Below are positions 35,951 through 48,600 of a stretch of DNA of 64,000 bases, piece after piece. How positions within the stretch are numbered: position 1 is the first letter of the stretch; each line of letters opens with the position of its first letter. A program made the position numbers and the translations under genes. The DNA comes from Monocercomonoides exilis (taxonomy: Eukaryota > Preaxostyla > Oxymonadida > Polymastigidae): assembly GCA_001643675.2 (NCBI GenBank), contig LSRY02000056.1, positions 67,001 through 131,000 of the forward strand, given 5' to 3'. The notes beneath the pieces are model-generated. The model did no database searches and was not told where the DNA came from. It was given only the letters and a program-made list of their open reading frames with translations.

Positions 35951-38900
35951 TCACCACTCATCTTGACGATGTACCACATTCAATGCCTTCGTCCCATTCG
36001 TCGCACAAGCGCTCTTCTTCTTCGCATCAGGAGATGAGGAGGTCGATGGAGCTGCATTAACACCGTAAAGCCAATTATACAAGCACATCGATAAGCAACT
36101 CGTCAGAACACTCGCATTTGACATACTGTTCAAAGCAGGTGCTTCCAGAGATGAATGCGCTGGGGTTGATGAAAAGAGAGAAGAAGAGGAATGTGACAGA
36201 TGAGATATATGAGATGATGAAGGAGATGGAAAAGAAGAAGAAGGAACAGACACTTAAATAAATAGAAATTGATGACGAAGAAGAGGAAGTGGAAGTGGAA
36301 GTGGAAGAGGAAGAGGAAGAGGAAGAGGAAGAGGAAGAGGAAGAGGAAGAGGAAGAGGAAGAGGAAGAGGAAGAGGAAGAGGAAGAGGAAGAGGAAGAGG
36401 AAGAGGAAGAGGAAGAGGAAGAGGAAGAGGAAGAGGAAGAGGAAGAGGAAGAAGAAGAAGAAGAGGAAGAGGAAGAAGGATGATGAGGAGGAGAAAGAAG
36501 AGCGGAAGAAGGCAGGATTTGAGAAGGCAGCAGAGAAGCAGAAGCATTTTGAGGCAAAAGAGAAGCAGAAGGAGAAGGAGAAGGAGAAGGAGAAGAATGA
36601 GAATGAGAATGAGAAGGAGAAGGAGAAGGAGAAGGAGAAGGAGAAGGAGAAGGAGAAGGAGAAGGAGAGACAGTAAGTGATGTGTTAGCAGAGGCAGATG
36701 CTGACTGTTGTGTCTGTGTTTGTAACATTGTCTGTGAAATCGTCTGTGTGTGAGAGTAAGCTTGTGACTGCGAAATGGAGCTTGTATTCGAATGAGGCTG
36801 AGAACGTGGCTGAGAATGAGAAGAAGATTGTGAATGAGTTTGATGCTGTTGAGCAGCACTGCCATTATGAGTGTGATTAAAATGATGATGATGGCTATGA
36901 GCATGACTTTGACTATTACTTTGGCTATGGCTTTGACTGTGATTATCAAAATGGCTGTGTATATGTGTTCCAACGGACTCAGCTGTGCGTGCAGTGGAAG
37001 AGAACTGGGTGGATGTGTTTCCCGACACGACAGACGGGGTGGGAGTGGTAGAAGGAAAGATCAGATCATTGCGAGGAAGAGGAGATAGTTGTGACAGTTG
37101 TGTGACTGCATCCTTCACTTCCCTCCTCGAATCCAGCAGGTCTGAGTACTCTTCATTCACATCCGGTCTTATCAGCTCTTCGAGCGTGCGGCACAGGAAT
37201 GAATCGATGTTGGTTATCTCCTGTGCCAGCGACACCACGCTCCCGTCAAAGGAGCTGTCGTCCATCCAGAAATGCAGCTTCAGCAGGTTCTGTGCACGCA
37301 CAAAGGCAGTCAACACCTGGTGTGCTAGTCACATGCAGATTTCGATGCGGTAGATGGAAATGGCGGCTAATGAGCAGATCTCATTGATGATGCCTCGAAG
37401 CACATGCAGTCTTGTTCGCAGGCGCATTGGCAGCTCCAAAAGGATGGGGGTGATGGTGGCAGAGTCCGAGCATTGAGACAAGATGCGGGATACGACGTGG
37501 GAGCTGGCGGGGGAGCGTGTGGGGTGGTGATAAGGAAACTGAAGAAGAGGAGGAGGAAGAAGAGGAAGGAGAAGGGGAGCCGCAGATAGAGGCAGTAGCA
37601 GAGGCAGCAGCAGCAGAGGCAGTAGCAGAGGCAGCAGAAGAAGTGCCGAAGGTGGGTGAGTCAGGCATAGAGGCGAGGGAGATGTGGCGTGATGATGGAT
37701 GAGAGGAAAGATTGAGATGAGTGTGATTGAAATGGCTGGTGTTGCTGTAATTGCTATTGATGTTGATATTGTTATTGTTATAAAGATTATGATTGTGATT
37801 ATGATTATGATGGTTGAAATGATGATGGTGATGGTTATGATGACTGGGGTGGCTGAGATATTGATGAGCATCACCCGATTGGTCTGAATGAGCAGAATGA
37901 GTAGAGTAGTGCGAATGGTGCGAGTGGATGGAGTGATGGCGACTCAGAGCATGTTGCTGCTGCTGATACTGTTGTTGTTGTTGTGATTGTTGTTGTTGCT
38001 GCTGCTGCTGTTGCCTTGTCATCTGAGGCTGGTTGAACTGCAGAGTCGGCAAGTGCACACGCGAATGAGAATTCTGCAGTGTTTGCATCGTCTGCAGCGC
38101 AGAATGTGAGGCGCGGTGCTGGTTCTGTTGTTGGAACAGAGACGATCGCGAGGCTGGGAGTCTCGCAGAACTCGTTCGACGAGGAAGACGGAGACGACGG
38201 GCTGAGCGGAGGTTCTTCGGCACCGCTTATTTCTCCGTCCGGAGAAACATGAAAGCGATCTCTTTGACGCTGCTCGACGAGCGAGGAGAGGAACTCGTAG
38301 TCCTGCTGCCCGAAGGCAAACAGGCGGGCAAGCTTCTTGTTCCCGCTGGCGTGCTGGATGAATGCGATGATGGCATCCAGCAGCTGAAGAGCGCTGTCGA
38401 TGTACTCCCGCACAACAGTCGGCTTGATCGGGTAGATGTCTGCGATCTTGATGATGCCTTCGAACGGCGACCAGACGTTGAGTGCCTGCTGCTGCTGCTT
38501 CATGCTGCGGATCTCCAGCGCCACCTTCGCGCGCACAGCAGACAGCGTCAGCGGCACCAGCGGCTGCGACGCCATCAGCGTATATGTGCGCTCCGCAGCT
38601 GCTTTCTGCTTGTACTGCTTCAGCTGCGCCGTTTCCAGTTTGTAGAACGCTGCTTCAAACGGCCTGCGCTGCGTCTCGTTGGAGGTGGCTGGCACACACC
38701 CCAGATGCGCAGCATATGCACAGGAATACACCACAAAGTAGATCAGCGCCTTCCGCACGGGATCTTCGGGCATTTGAAAAGCTGACTGTGACTGTGAGTC
38801 GAAGTCGTCTGCTTTGTCAGGCATATCCAACGAAGCACTGTGAGCAGAGCACTGTGCAGCTCCAGTGGCTTCGGCAGCAGATTTCGGCTGTTCGTTTTCT

Positions 38901-40354
38901 GTGTCTCCCTTTTGGAGCTGAGGTGGCTGTTGGGCAGCGTTCTTGCTGTGCTGAAGACGAGAAGAGAAGCCTTCTGCCTTGTCGCTCTGTTGGTAGACAG
39001 AAGAATAATACTGCACTTCTTCCCATTCTTCGCTGTTGTGCCAATCGCTCTTCTTCGTGCTAATGTTCGCTTTCTTTCTTTGACCTTGCGACGAAGAGAA
39101 AACTGAAAACATTCGTTCCAGCTCAGCTTCCACAGCTTCTGTGTATATTCCAGACTGGAGCACTTTGAAATACACGCCGCACTCCATATTCTGATAAAAA
39201 TCGCACAGCATTTTGCTCCTTTGTACAATTACTCGAGCAGATTGCACATCAACCTCTGGGACAAAGCCAGATGAGAGATTGAAAATATCCTTTGGTGTTG
39301 TGTCCAGCAATTGTTGTCTCTCTGCTCGAATGCTGTTTAGCTAACCTCCTTCGATTACGATTATTCGAGATAAAATTAATTTTTGAAATGATTCTATTAT
39401 TTCACTGTTCAATCCTTCGGAAGGCATTTCATCTCCCTCGCTCAGAAATAGCTGCATCGCTGGAGCCAATCTATAAAATGAATCATTCATTCCATTGAAC
39501 AAGTGCGAAGAAAATAAAAGCACTTGCAAGACCAATCGAGATGGTCCATACTTGTTCAACGTTTTTGAATGAGACAATTTTCCACTTATCACATTAATCA
39601 AAAAATTCCATTTGTTCACGTATTTGTAAAGTTTTTTGTAAGCTGCCAGACTTTTTAATATTTTATGACGCTCTTGTGTACCATGAAGCGGAAGCGTCGA
39701 AAAAAAAATAACGAGGCAAAAGGCTATTGATCGTTCCTTCGATAATTTTTAAGAGAAATGCAAATCGAACGTGTTGAACTTCCAATCTAGTTTCGCAAAT
39801 TGAAGGATTTTTAATAATGTTTGGTACATTCCATTTGCAGCAAGACGGATTGTAGACGCAATTGTAAGATTGAAAGAAACAGATGAATATGGTAAAGAAT
39901 ACATAAGTAGCGATGTAGCAGTTGGAACTCCGTGAGGATAATTACGATTTATTAATACAAATGTAAATGGTAATGATTTTTTTCGTTTCCTGCCTCATAA
40001 ATGTGCAGATAAGATACGGTAAATTTCCTGAAGAAAAGTCCTTCACAATTCCAAAACTCTTCTTTTCTTCATCTCTGTCATACACTTGCGATATTAAATT
40101 TACAAATGTATTAAGGAATTTTTCTGTTGTTTTGGACTCCAGTTTGATGAAATAGAGCTTTAATTAATGGAAGAGTTGAATAACATAAAAAAATACATAA
40201 CAGATCAACAATTCTAAAAAAACACATTTTTTTTTATGAAATGAGCCAGATGATTTGCATTGCCCTGATCAAAATAACTTTTTAGCAGAGAACCCATTTG
40301 TTTGAAATTGGTAATAGTTGTTTCATTTACAATTTCTTGCTCCCAAAAAAGCAT
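35951..40354 (-). CDS. Unresolved multi-exon gene for an unknown helical protein with Ser/Gln/His-rich insert, possibly decaying
   Basis: I do not recognise the protein. Upstream exons splice plausibly: 40354-40226, then an intron 40158-40225 (GTGTTT...AAAG). Two very short candidate introns follow, 39787-39827 (GTACCA...CTAG, 41 nt) and 39673-39712 (40 nt). An 85-nt phase-1 intron lies at 39322-39406 (GTGAAA...GAGCAG) and joins EMPSEGLN to KRQQLLDTTPKDIF. The block 39321-38200 is a good helical coding region. Beyond it the frame changes twice within Gln/His/Ser-rich sequence. Coding-looking segments resume at about 37470-37060 with an in-frame TGA at about 37330, and at 36150-35951. Because these jumps are unexplained, the 3' half may be decayed or misassembled. 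Exact ends are uncertain. Confidence 0.4.
36286..36480. repeat. (GAGGAA)n hexanucleotide microsatellite
   Basis: Roughly 30 near-perfect GAGGAA/GAAGAG units. On the minus strand they read as poly-Ser or Ser-Pro/Leu-Pro repeats depending on frame, and on the plus strand as poly-Glu or Arg/Lys. All three frames stay open for long stretches, which generates spurious ORFs. Confidence 0.9.
36565..36670. repeat. (GAGAAG)n microsatellite
   Basis: Second hexanucleotide block of GAGAAG/GAATGAGAAT units about 85 bp after the GAGGAA array. In the minus-strand frame it encodes Ser-Pro and Ser-His dipeptides. Confidence 0.85.
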
Positions 40355-41104
40355 CAAAATATTCTAATTCATTAAAATCAAGAACCTTAAAACAACCAAA
40401 AAAGCATAAATAAATATATAAAAGAAAATAAAAATAAAAAATAAAAAATCAGTTGATCTGGAAGCATATTGAGTATGAGGAGATAAAAAAAACTGAATTT
40501 GGAGAAGTGTTATATGCACAAAATAGAATCTTTCAAACAAGCTGTGAAAGCAGAACTGGTTGATCTGTGTGCTTTTGTCGATTTGAGAATAAGTGATTGT
40601 TGCTGAAGATGAAGGTGATGATGATGAAAATAACAAAAAAAAAAAAAAAAAAAGAATAGAAGGTGTTTGAGAGACCAACGAAGAGAGAAGAATTTCTCTT
40701 GTCTTGTTGCTCTGTTTTTCTCGCAAAAGAGTCAGAAAACCCTGTTCCAGACTGGTCACTTATACAATCGGATTCTGTGCCCATCCAATTCAATGAAGGA
40801 AAGTAAAGATATATGAAACAAAGAAGATTGAAGAACAAAACAGATGAAAATTGTATGAGTTTTCGATGAGTAAACTATCGAGATCGATGAAAAAGAAGAA
40901 GATGATGAAGATGGAGAAGAACAAATTGACAGCAATGACAGAACATATTGCCAAAGTGAAATAAATTTTCTGATTCTTTCCCTTTCTCTTCTTCTTCTTC
41001 TCTGCTGCTCAATCACCACAAGATGAATTGATTTTCCTCCCAGAATCCACAAGAGAGGAAAAAGTGAAAGTTAGCTTCAAATAATCAGGGGCAGAAGATA
41101 ATTC
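40355..41104 (-). other. AT-rich region with Ser-rich coding-like remnants
   Basis: Upstream of the unresolved minus-strand gene. Minus-strand open frames of about 100-130 codons (40759-40364, 41052-40756) contain Ser runs but also long Phe/Ile stretches and no recognisable domain. A 20-nt A tract lies at about 40631-40650. It is probably non-coding or decayed. Confidence 0.3.
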
Positions 41105-41446
41105 TCATATTTTGTGCTTTTCATCCGCTTCCAAAGCAATTAGTGAAGATTGTAAGGAGGAAGTTGATGATGTTTGAAGTGTGTTTGGAGACTGTTTCGT
41201 TGAAGAAGATGAAGTAAAAAAACTTTGCAAATCAACTTGGTTCGTCAACAGCTCATAATTCTTTTTTTTCAAGTTCCAAATGAAACTTTGTTGCACCTGT
41301 GAATATGACGATTTGTGCATCCAAATCTCCTTCTGCTGCTGTGGTTGATTCTCTTTTTCATCTGCTTTGCATTTCTCTCTCTCTCTCTCAATCATCCTCA
41401 CCCAAATTCGCTCATAACCCTTTCCACTCCTGCTGCTTCCAAGCAT
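41105..41446 (-). pseudogene. Ser/Gln-rich coding remnant
   Basis: A 113-codon minus-strand open frame with a plausible protein composition (ENQPQQQKEIWMHKSSYSQV, then a Ser/Thr-rich tail). It has no partner exon that I can find and no family. It might be a lost exon of the neighbouring minus-strand gene or the remains of a serine-rich gene. Confidence 0.25.
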
Positions 41447-42658
41447 TCTCGTTCAATGCTGACTCATACAAATAGACTTTGAAATCGAAGTGATATCTCC
41501 TCCTTTTCATGTTTCCATCTGGTGCCTTCATTGTGCAATCACCAGCATGATTCTTGTTCTTTCTTCACTTCAACAGCAAATCCAATCCCAAATCATCCCC
41601 CACACCCAATGCATTTCTCCATTTGTTCCACCAAAAAGAAAAAATATCATTCATCCATCATCTATCTCACTTCATCATTTCTCCACTTTTCCAAAGCTCA
41701 TTGCATTCGTCTGCTCATTTTTCTTCCTTTGCCTCTTTCACCAAAGCAATTTGTCAAACAAATCCGTCATAAGCAAGGCACATGAGACTTTGGCCATTGC
41801 TCTAGAATTGTTCTATTGAAATTAAAAATATAAAAATAGACAAAAGCAGGTGCGGATTTCCATTCCAATTAATAATCAAACAAATGATTTTGTTTTATTG
41901 AAATTGTTCGAAAAAATAAAATTTTGGCAAACACTTTATACAAAATCCTTCTCATCCGATATTATCTTTGTTTTTTCTAAAATTTTCCATTTTCAAGTGT
42001 TTCAGCCTTTGGCAAATTTCTTTTGATTGAAATAGCATCTTTTTCTGCTCAAAGCATGCAAAATGCATCCCCATTTCAAAAAATGCAAAATGCACACAAA
42101 TGAATAAATAAATCCTGTGTGGATCATTTCTTTGATTGAAAATGTTCATTTCGGCCAGGATTCGCTTTTCAATCTTCAATTCAGAAATCAATCATTGTTT
42201 CTGCTGTTTGAAAATTCAAAAATACAAATTCTCAACAAACAAAAAATATCATCCTGTGATATGAAATTTTAAATATTTCTCCAAAGGCTCTTTAATTCTT
42301 CAAATAAACTAATGTTTTGAAGAACAACCACTGACCAATTGTTGTGTTTGAGCGTGCTAGGAAATCTCTCTCAGATGTTTCTAAATATAATATGGCATCA
42401 TAGAAACCACATTTTGTCGCTGTACACTTGTTGGTTGATGAAATATCAACACATCAAAATTGTTGTATTCTCAATTTATATTATTCATTTGATCAATACG
42501 ATAATTTGTTTTCCTATAAGTTATGTTGAAAAAATGCAACTACAAATGAAAATACAATTGCACTTTTGATACGAATATATTAAAAGTTTGTTACCCATAT
42601 TAGAAAAAGAAATTCAGGAAAAAAAAGAAAAAGAAATTCCACTTGGGAACTGGGCTCA
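41447..42658. other. Intergenic region upstream of the giant surface-protein gene
   Basis: AT-rich with no supported gene. Small open frames on both strands (41490-41819 plus, 42191-41952 minus) have no recognisable features. Promoter elements for the 42659 gene must lie here, but none could be assigned. Confidence 0.35.
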
Positions 42659-45600
42659 ATGCTGTCAGGAATATGCTGTTTTGTCTGCATAATATATTTT
42701 CAGTGCATGTACAATGGTATGGCAAATGAAGAAACATTCCAGACAAATGAACTGAAGAAAGAAAGAATTGATGATAATCTCGAAAGAAATTGGTCGGACA
42801 CCTTTCAAAAGGACATTTTTGCCAATGAAAATGCATTGGAAACAAACATCGATGGAAGAGAAGGTGGAACGAAAATAACGAAGAAATGTGAAAAAAGGAA
42901 GAATGGAGATTCGAAAGAAGAGAATGATGAAAAACTCAAATTCAAAAAATCCAGCCCAAATGAAATGGTTCGAGGAACAAACATGTCTGATGAGCGAAAA
43001 ATGAGGAAACAACAAAGATTTGAGGGTGAAAGTTGGATTGAAGGGTGTTTGATGTTTGCCAATTCTTCAATAAAACTCCACTCCCTGGGATTGGTGCCAA
43101 ATGAAGGCCAAAGTGTATTGAATGCTGCAAAAGAGTGTTTTGTCGAAGTGAACAGATGTGGGATAGAAATTGGGGGAGAAATACCTCCATTTTGTTTTAG
43201 TGGAAGTTGTGGGCTGTTCATCAATATATCTCTCCGATTCCCTTTGAATTCACATTTACAGAAATGCACATCTCTCTTTTCTTCACAACCATTTGAAGAG
43301 GTGCGTTCAGAAAAATGTCATGTTTCTGTTTGTTCCTCTCATTTCTCCTCTTTTTGTGTTTCTTCAGCCCCATTCCTATCATCCCCTTCAATACCCCTAA
43401 TATCCCTTTCTCAACTGACATTTTTCAACATTTCAACATCATCTACAGATTGTCCGTCCCCAGCAACTGTGACAACCCAAACGTCATATCTAATGAATAG
43501 TTGCTCATTCTCATCAATCTGCGATGCATATGATGGAGGAATTGTTCCCTCTCTTAACAACCCCTTGACCTCTTTGACAGCCTCAAACACCTCTTTTTTT
43601 AAATGTTGTCGGACAAGAAATATTGAATGCAATGGAACCGCAGATAATATTATAAAGCCAGGGAGACAGAATATAACAGACAATGGAGCAAATTTATTCA
43701 CTTGGTGTGAATGGAACGGATCAAAAACAACAGGAACAAATAAAGATTTCTCTGATGGCACTTCAAATGGTGGAGCAATTTATATGTTCAATATGGAGAA
43801 TGGAATTCTAATAGTCACTCACTGTTCTTTTAATGGATGTGCGGCATTTCATACTGGAGGAGGAGTTATGTGTGCAAACATTAAATCTGTTGAGATTGAA
43901 AACAACTCATTCAACTCATGCACAGCTCAAATAAGTGCTGGAGGAGGAATGTGCGTCGTGGCAGTTTCATCATGTGTTCGGATCAGCGGATGCAAGTTCA
44001 GGTTTTGCCAGGCATATCATTATGGAGGAGGTCTTGATCTTGAAGATATTAATTGTTCAGGAACAGGATGCATTGATACAGAAAATGATGGAGGGGAAAG
44101 TTTGTGTGTGATTGATTGCAGTTTCACTTCTTGCTCAGTTTCAAGTTATTATGGCGGAGGCATGTTTTGCGAAATTGTTCCTAAAACTCAATTAAAAATT
44201 AGGTTCATTCAGTTCATTTCATGTTCAGCAGCATTGTATGGAGGTGGTCTGAGAATTCATCTTTTGAGACAATCATCACAAAAGGATATAATTTATTGTG
44301 ATTATCTTTTCTTTCACGAATGTGAATGTTCAGGAAATCCCCCCTATGGCCATGACATAATGTTTTATGATCTTTTTAATGCTTTCCTGTCTTCAAGCAA
44401 TCCGTTCTTTGAATGTTACACAACAAATACAAATGATCAGAGAGTATGTTATGGATATGACAATATGGGAAGCAGTTGGTCGTACCATCACACAGAAAAA
44501 CAGTGGTGGATAAATAATGGGATTCTGAATCGGTTTGTTGCAGTTGATGGTGGTTTTGAAGACAAGATGTGTGGAATAGATGAATCAAGGGCTTGCAAAT
44601 CAATTGGAGTTGCTGTTCATCAAAGCAAAACACAGACGACCTTGGTTGTCATCCCGATGGAAGGGATTCACAAAAGAGAGACCACTCCTATTGATATTGA
44701 ATCAATGAAGGTATCAGTCATCGGGTCAGGCAACGATAAGAGTTCGATTGGAACAGGAGCCCTTTCATCAACTGGATCGCTGTTCAGTGTGACGACGGGT
44801 CACCTTGGTTTATTGCACATGAAGGTTGATTGCAACTCAAATGCAAATCCTTCTTCGCCGAGTGTGGTTGTGGTGTCTGATGGAAGTGGATCACTCTCGT
44901 TGGAGGATGTTGTGATCACCACGAGTAACACAGGAGAATATTTGATATCATCGTCTTTGTTTGTGGTGCCGCTGTCGCAGCTATCGATGGTTGGTGTGGA
45001 GATCAAAGATATGAATGTGTCAGAACCATTATTCTCTGAGCCAGATCAATCATCGAGATCGACATCTGGAGAAAGCGTTTTGGTGAATGTGACAATTCGG
45101 AATGTTAAACTGACAACAGGAAAAGGAGCTGTAATTACAATGAGTGCGAAGTCAGAGGAGAAATTTCTGGTGAGCAATACAACAATAGAGGGATGTGAGT
45201 GTGAGGAAGGAAATGGAGGAGGAATGAGTATTCATTTGGCAGACAATGGAGAAGTGGTGATGAATGGAACAACTGTCGTTGATGGATGCAAGGCTGGGAA
45301 TAATGGAGGAAATGGAGGGAAAGGAGGAGGGATGTTTGTTTTGATGGAGAGTGAGGGATGTGGATTGACAATTGGGCAGAATGTTGAATTTTCAAAGGTG
45401 AATGAGAATGTGGCCTCATATGGGAAAGATGTGTTTATTCATTGTGAGAGTGGTGTATTTTTGGAGTCAAAAGTGAATACCAGCTCATTTTCATTTTTTG
45501 ATGCAAGTGTTATTCCATCAAATGTGTTGAAACTAAGTGGGAGTGAAAATGGTAATGAAAGTGAAGTGATTCCACTGTTTGTGTATTTATGCACAATGGG

Positions 45601-48600
45601 GACAAAGGTGATTGTTGATGGGAGTGGAGGAAATGGAAAGGACCACAACCATTGTGGATTTGAAGCATTCAGGTGTTTGACAGTTGATTATTGCGCAAAC
45701 TCAAGAATGAATAGCACCGTGAATGAAATAGAGATTGTCTCATCTTCATCAATAACCAAGGAAATAACAGGATCGTCTTTTGGTGTGATAATTTCAGGAA
45801 GAATAACATCATCAGCGGAGGAGAGGATGGGAGTGAATGTGAGTGACAGAGGATCAGCCACACAAAATTGGCTTGTTGGATGTTCGAGTTCACTTACAAT
45901 GAGCAGACTTTCATTTGTTGTGAAAGATCAGTTGAATATGAGGAGAAGTGCATTCATCCATTCAACATCAACACTCAAAATTACAAACTGTTCAGTCTCA
46001 TTTGAGAGTGGGGCAATGACTGATGGAAAGATAGGATACAATGTGATAAACATTGAGGGAGGAGAATTAATTATGAATGGATTTGTGATGGAAGGGGGAG
46101 TGACAATGAATGGGAAATCAACAATATCAATGACAGATGGAATGAGATTGGAGATGTTGAACAGCAGAGTGAGTGGAGTGGAAGTGATTGGAGTAGATGG
46201 GGGATGTATGAATGTTGTGATGAAGGAAGAAGGAAGTGCAAAAGTTGAAGAATGTAATTTTTCATCAAGATGCTCGGATGGAAATGAAATGAAAGGAGGA
46301 GGGATGATGATATCAGTGGTGAAGGGAAGGAGCTTGGAGTTGAAAAAGGTGAATTTGTCAAGATGTGAAGTGCCATCAGAGGATAGCGAAGAGGGAGGAA
46401 AAGGAATTGGAGGAGGGATGTTTGTTGAACTTCCCAATCAAATGGGATCATTTGTGATGGAAGGAATGACATTTGAGGGATGCAATGCCTGGAAAGGGAA
46501 GAACGTGTTTGTTTCTGGATGGAATCTGAGCGAGATTGTGAACAAGGATCATTTCAAATGGGAGATGAGCGAAGGGGAATTGAAATCATTGGATGAATTG
46601 TGTGGGCGGGAAAAGAAGACAACAGGAGAGGGATATGTGATTCCATTGGTTGTGTATTTGTGGAGGAATTGGAGTGGGAATGGGTTTGCTTCGAAAGATC
46701 AAGGAGGAGACTTCAGTGGGTGTGGGTATTCAGAAGCACCATGTTCATCGATTGAGCACTTGATATCACTGAGATATGAACCACTTGGAAAAGGGGAAAC
46801 ACACATCAACATTGTTGGAACAGGAGCACTCAACAGAGCAATTTCATTTCCATCACCTCCTTCATTAACAGAAACTCCCATTGTGACGATCGAAGGAGAA
46901 AAGAAAGGAACAGTTTTGAAAGTGAGAGAAATGGATGGAAATGGAGGAGGTAAATCGATGGTTGTTTCGAATGTTCATCTTTCATTCAAGAACATATCAT
47001 TCACAATGCCGAATGAATTGGGGAGGCATTCATCATTCATTCAATCTTCATCTTCCTCTGCAATGCTTTCGGTTGTGAGCTGTTCGATTGATTGTAACGA
47101 GGAAACAAGAGAGATGAAGTATTGTGTTGTGAGGGCGGATGGAGGAAGTGTTGCAATTGAGGATTTCATGCTTTCTGAGTTGAGTGTAGCGAAAGGGTTT
47201 GTGGAATTCACGACAGATGTGAAAAGTGTTGATGTGATGAATTTGACAATATCGAACACAACAATTTCAGGAGGCAGTCTGATATCGCTGAGTCAGCCAT
47301 CCCCAACAAATGTGTTGATCCACAATCCAAGAGAAAGCACAAAACAAATCGTGAGTGTGAAAAGTTCCTCGTTCACAAACATCACATGTTCAGAGAACAG
47401 AGCATGTGTGATGAGTGTGGGATCATTTTCATCTTGGATGGAATGTGTGATTGAAGGGTGTGTGCTGACGAAGTGCATGAGCGAGAGAAGCTTGGAAGGA
47501 GGAGGGATGAAGATGTTGATGAAGAGAGGCGAGTCGGAGGTGAAAGTGAGTGGGTGTTCGTTTGGGATGTGTGTGTGCTCAACAGGGAATGGAAGGGGAG
47601 GAGGGATGATGATTGATGCACTTGATCCGAATGTGGAATGCTCCAACACGGAAATGCGACCTCTTGGGCTGAGATTGGAGAACATCCGATTCATGATGAA
47701 TGATGCGTTTGTGGGAAAGGATGTGTTCATCCTATGTGATTCGATTGCCTCGCAGATCAATGAAAGACTGTTTTTGCTGGACTTTAGTCAGGAATCTTTG
47801 AAGTTGAACAACTCGATGTGTGGGAGCGATGGAGAAGAGAATATAGATGTTGATCTTATTCCGCTGATCACATTCTATTATTCTTCGCAGGTGTTTGTCT
47901 CAGTGAAAGGGAGCGACAGTGCGCAATGTGGAAGACGAGATGCTCCATGTGAGAGCATTGGAAATGCTGTGCAACACATTCAAAGAAGCATTGCGAGCAT
48001 GATAATAATTGATGGAGAAGGGAAGATTGGAGGAGAATGTGTGACTGGGGATGTGAGGATGGTACCTGTGAAGAAAACAAAGGGGAAGATCCATTTTGAT
48101 GGGAAGATAGAAAAAGCATCTGAAGAGAACAGCATCTTGAAGTTTGTGAATGAAAGTGCAGTGGAAAGATGCTCATTTGAGTTTGGAGAACAGTTTTCAT
48201 CGAGTCACAGCTGCATCATGAAAGTGAAGAACGGGACAATCATGATGAGGGAGTGTGAGTGTTTGTCATCAACATCTGAATTGGTGATAAAAAGTATTGT
48301 GATGTCAGTTGAGGGAGGAGAGCTGGAGATGGACAAGTGTGTGTTCACGAGAATGCAATTGTCTGTGCCTTTGATTGAATTCATTGGGGAATCGAAAGCA
48401 GTCATATCAGAAACTAAAATAGATAATTTGGATTCAGAGGGAAATGTGATTGAAGTTGGAGACAGAGCAGAAGTGGAGATGAAGGAGTTGGATGTTCAGA
48501 ACATCACTCTCTCAAGGAGTGGAAGTGCGGTGAAAATGCAGTATTTGGTGAAGAATGAAGTGTTATCGAACTGTTCATTTGGAAAGTGTTTGAGCTCAAA

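Noticed and set aside
36269-36680. Plus-strand poly-Glu and Arg/Lys open frames
   Set aside because: All frames of the hexanucleotide repeat are open; these have no non-repeat coding sequence attached.
39341-39345. In-frame TAG after IVIEGG taken as a nonsense mutation
   Set aside because: It falls inside an 85-nt GT-AG intron (39322-39406) whose removal keeps phase 1 and gives a continuous protein.
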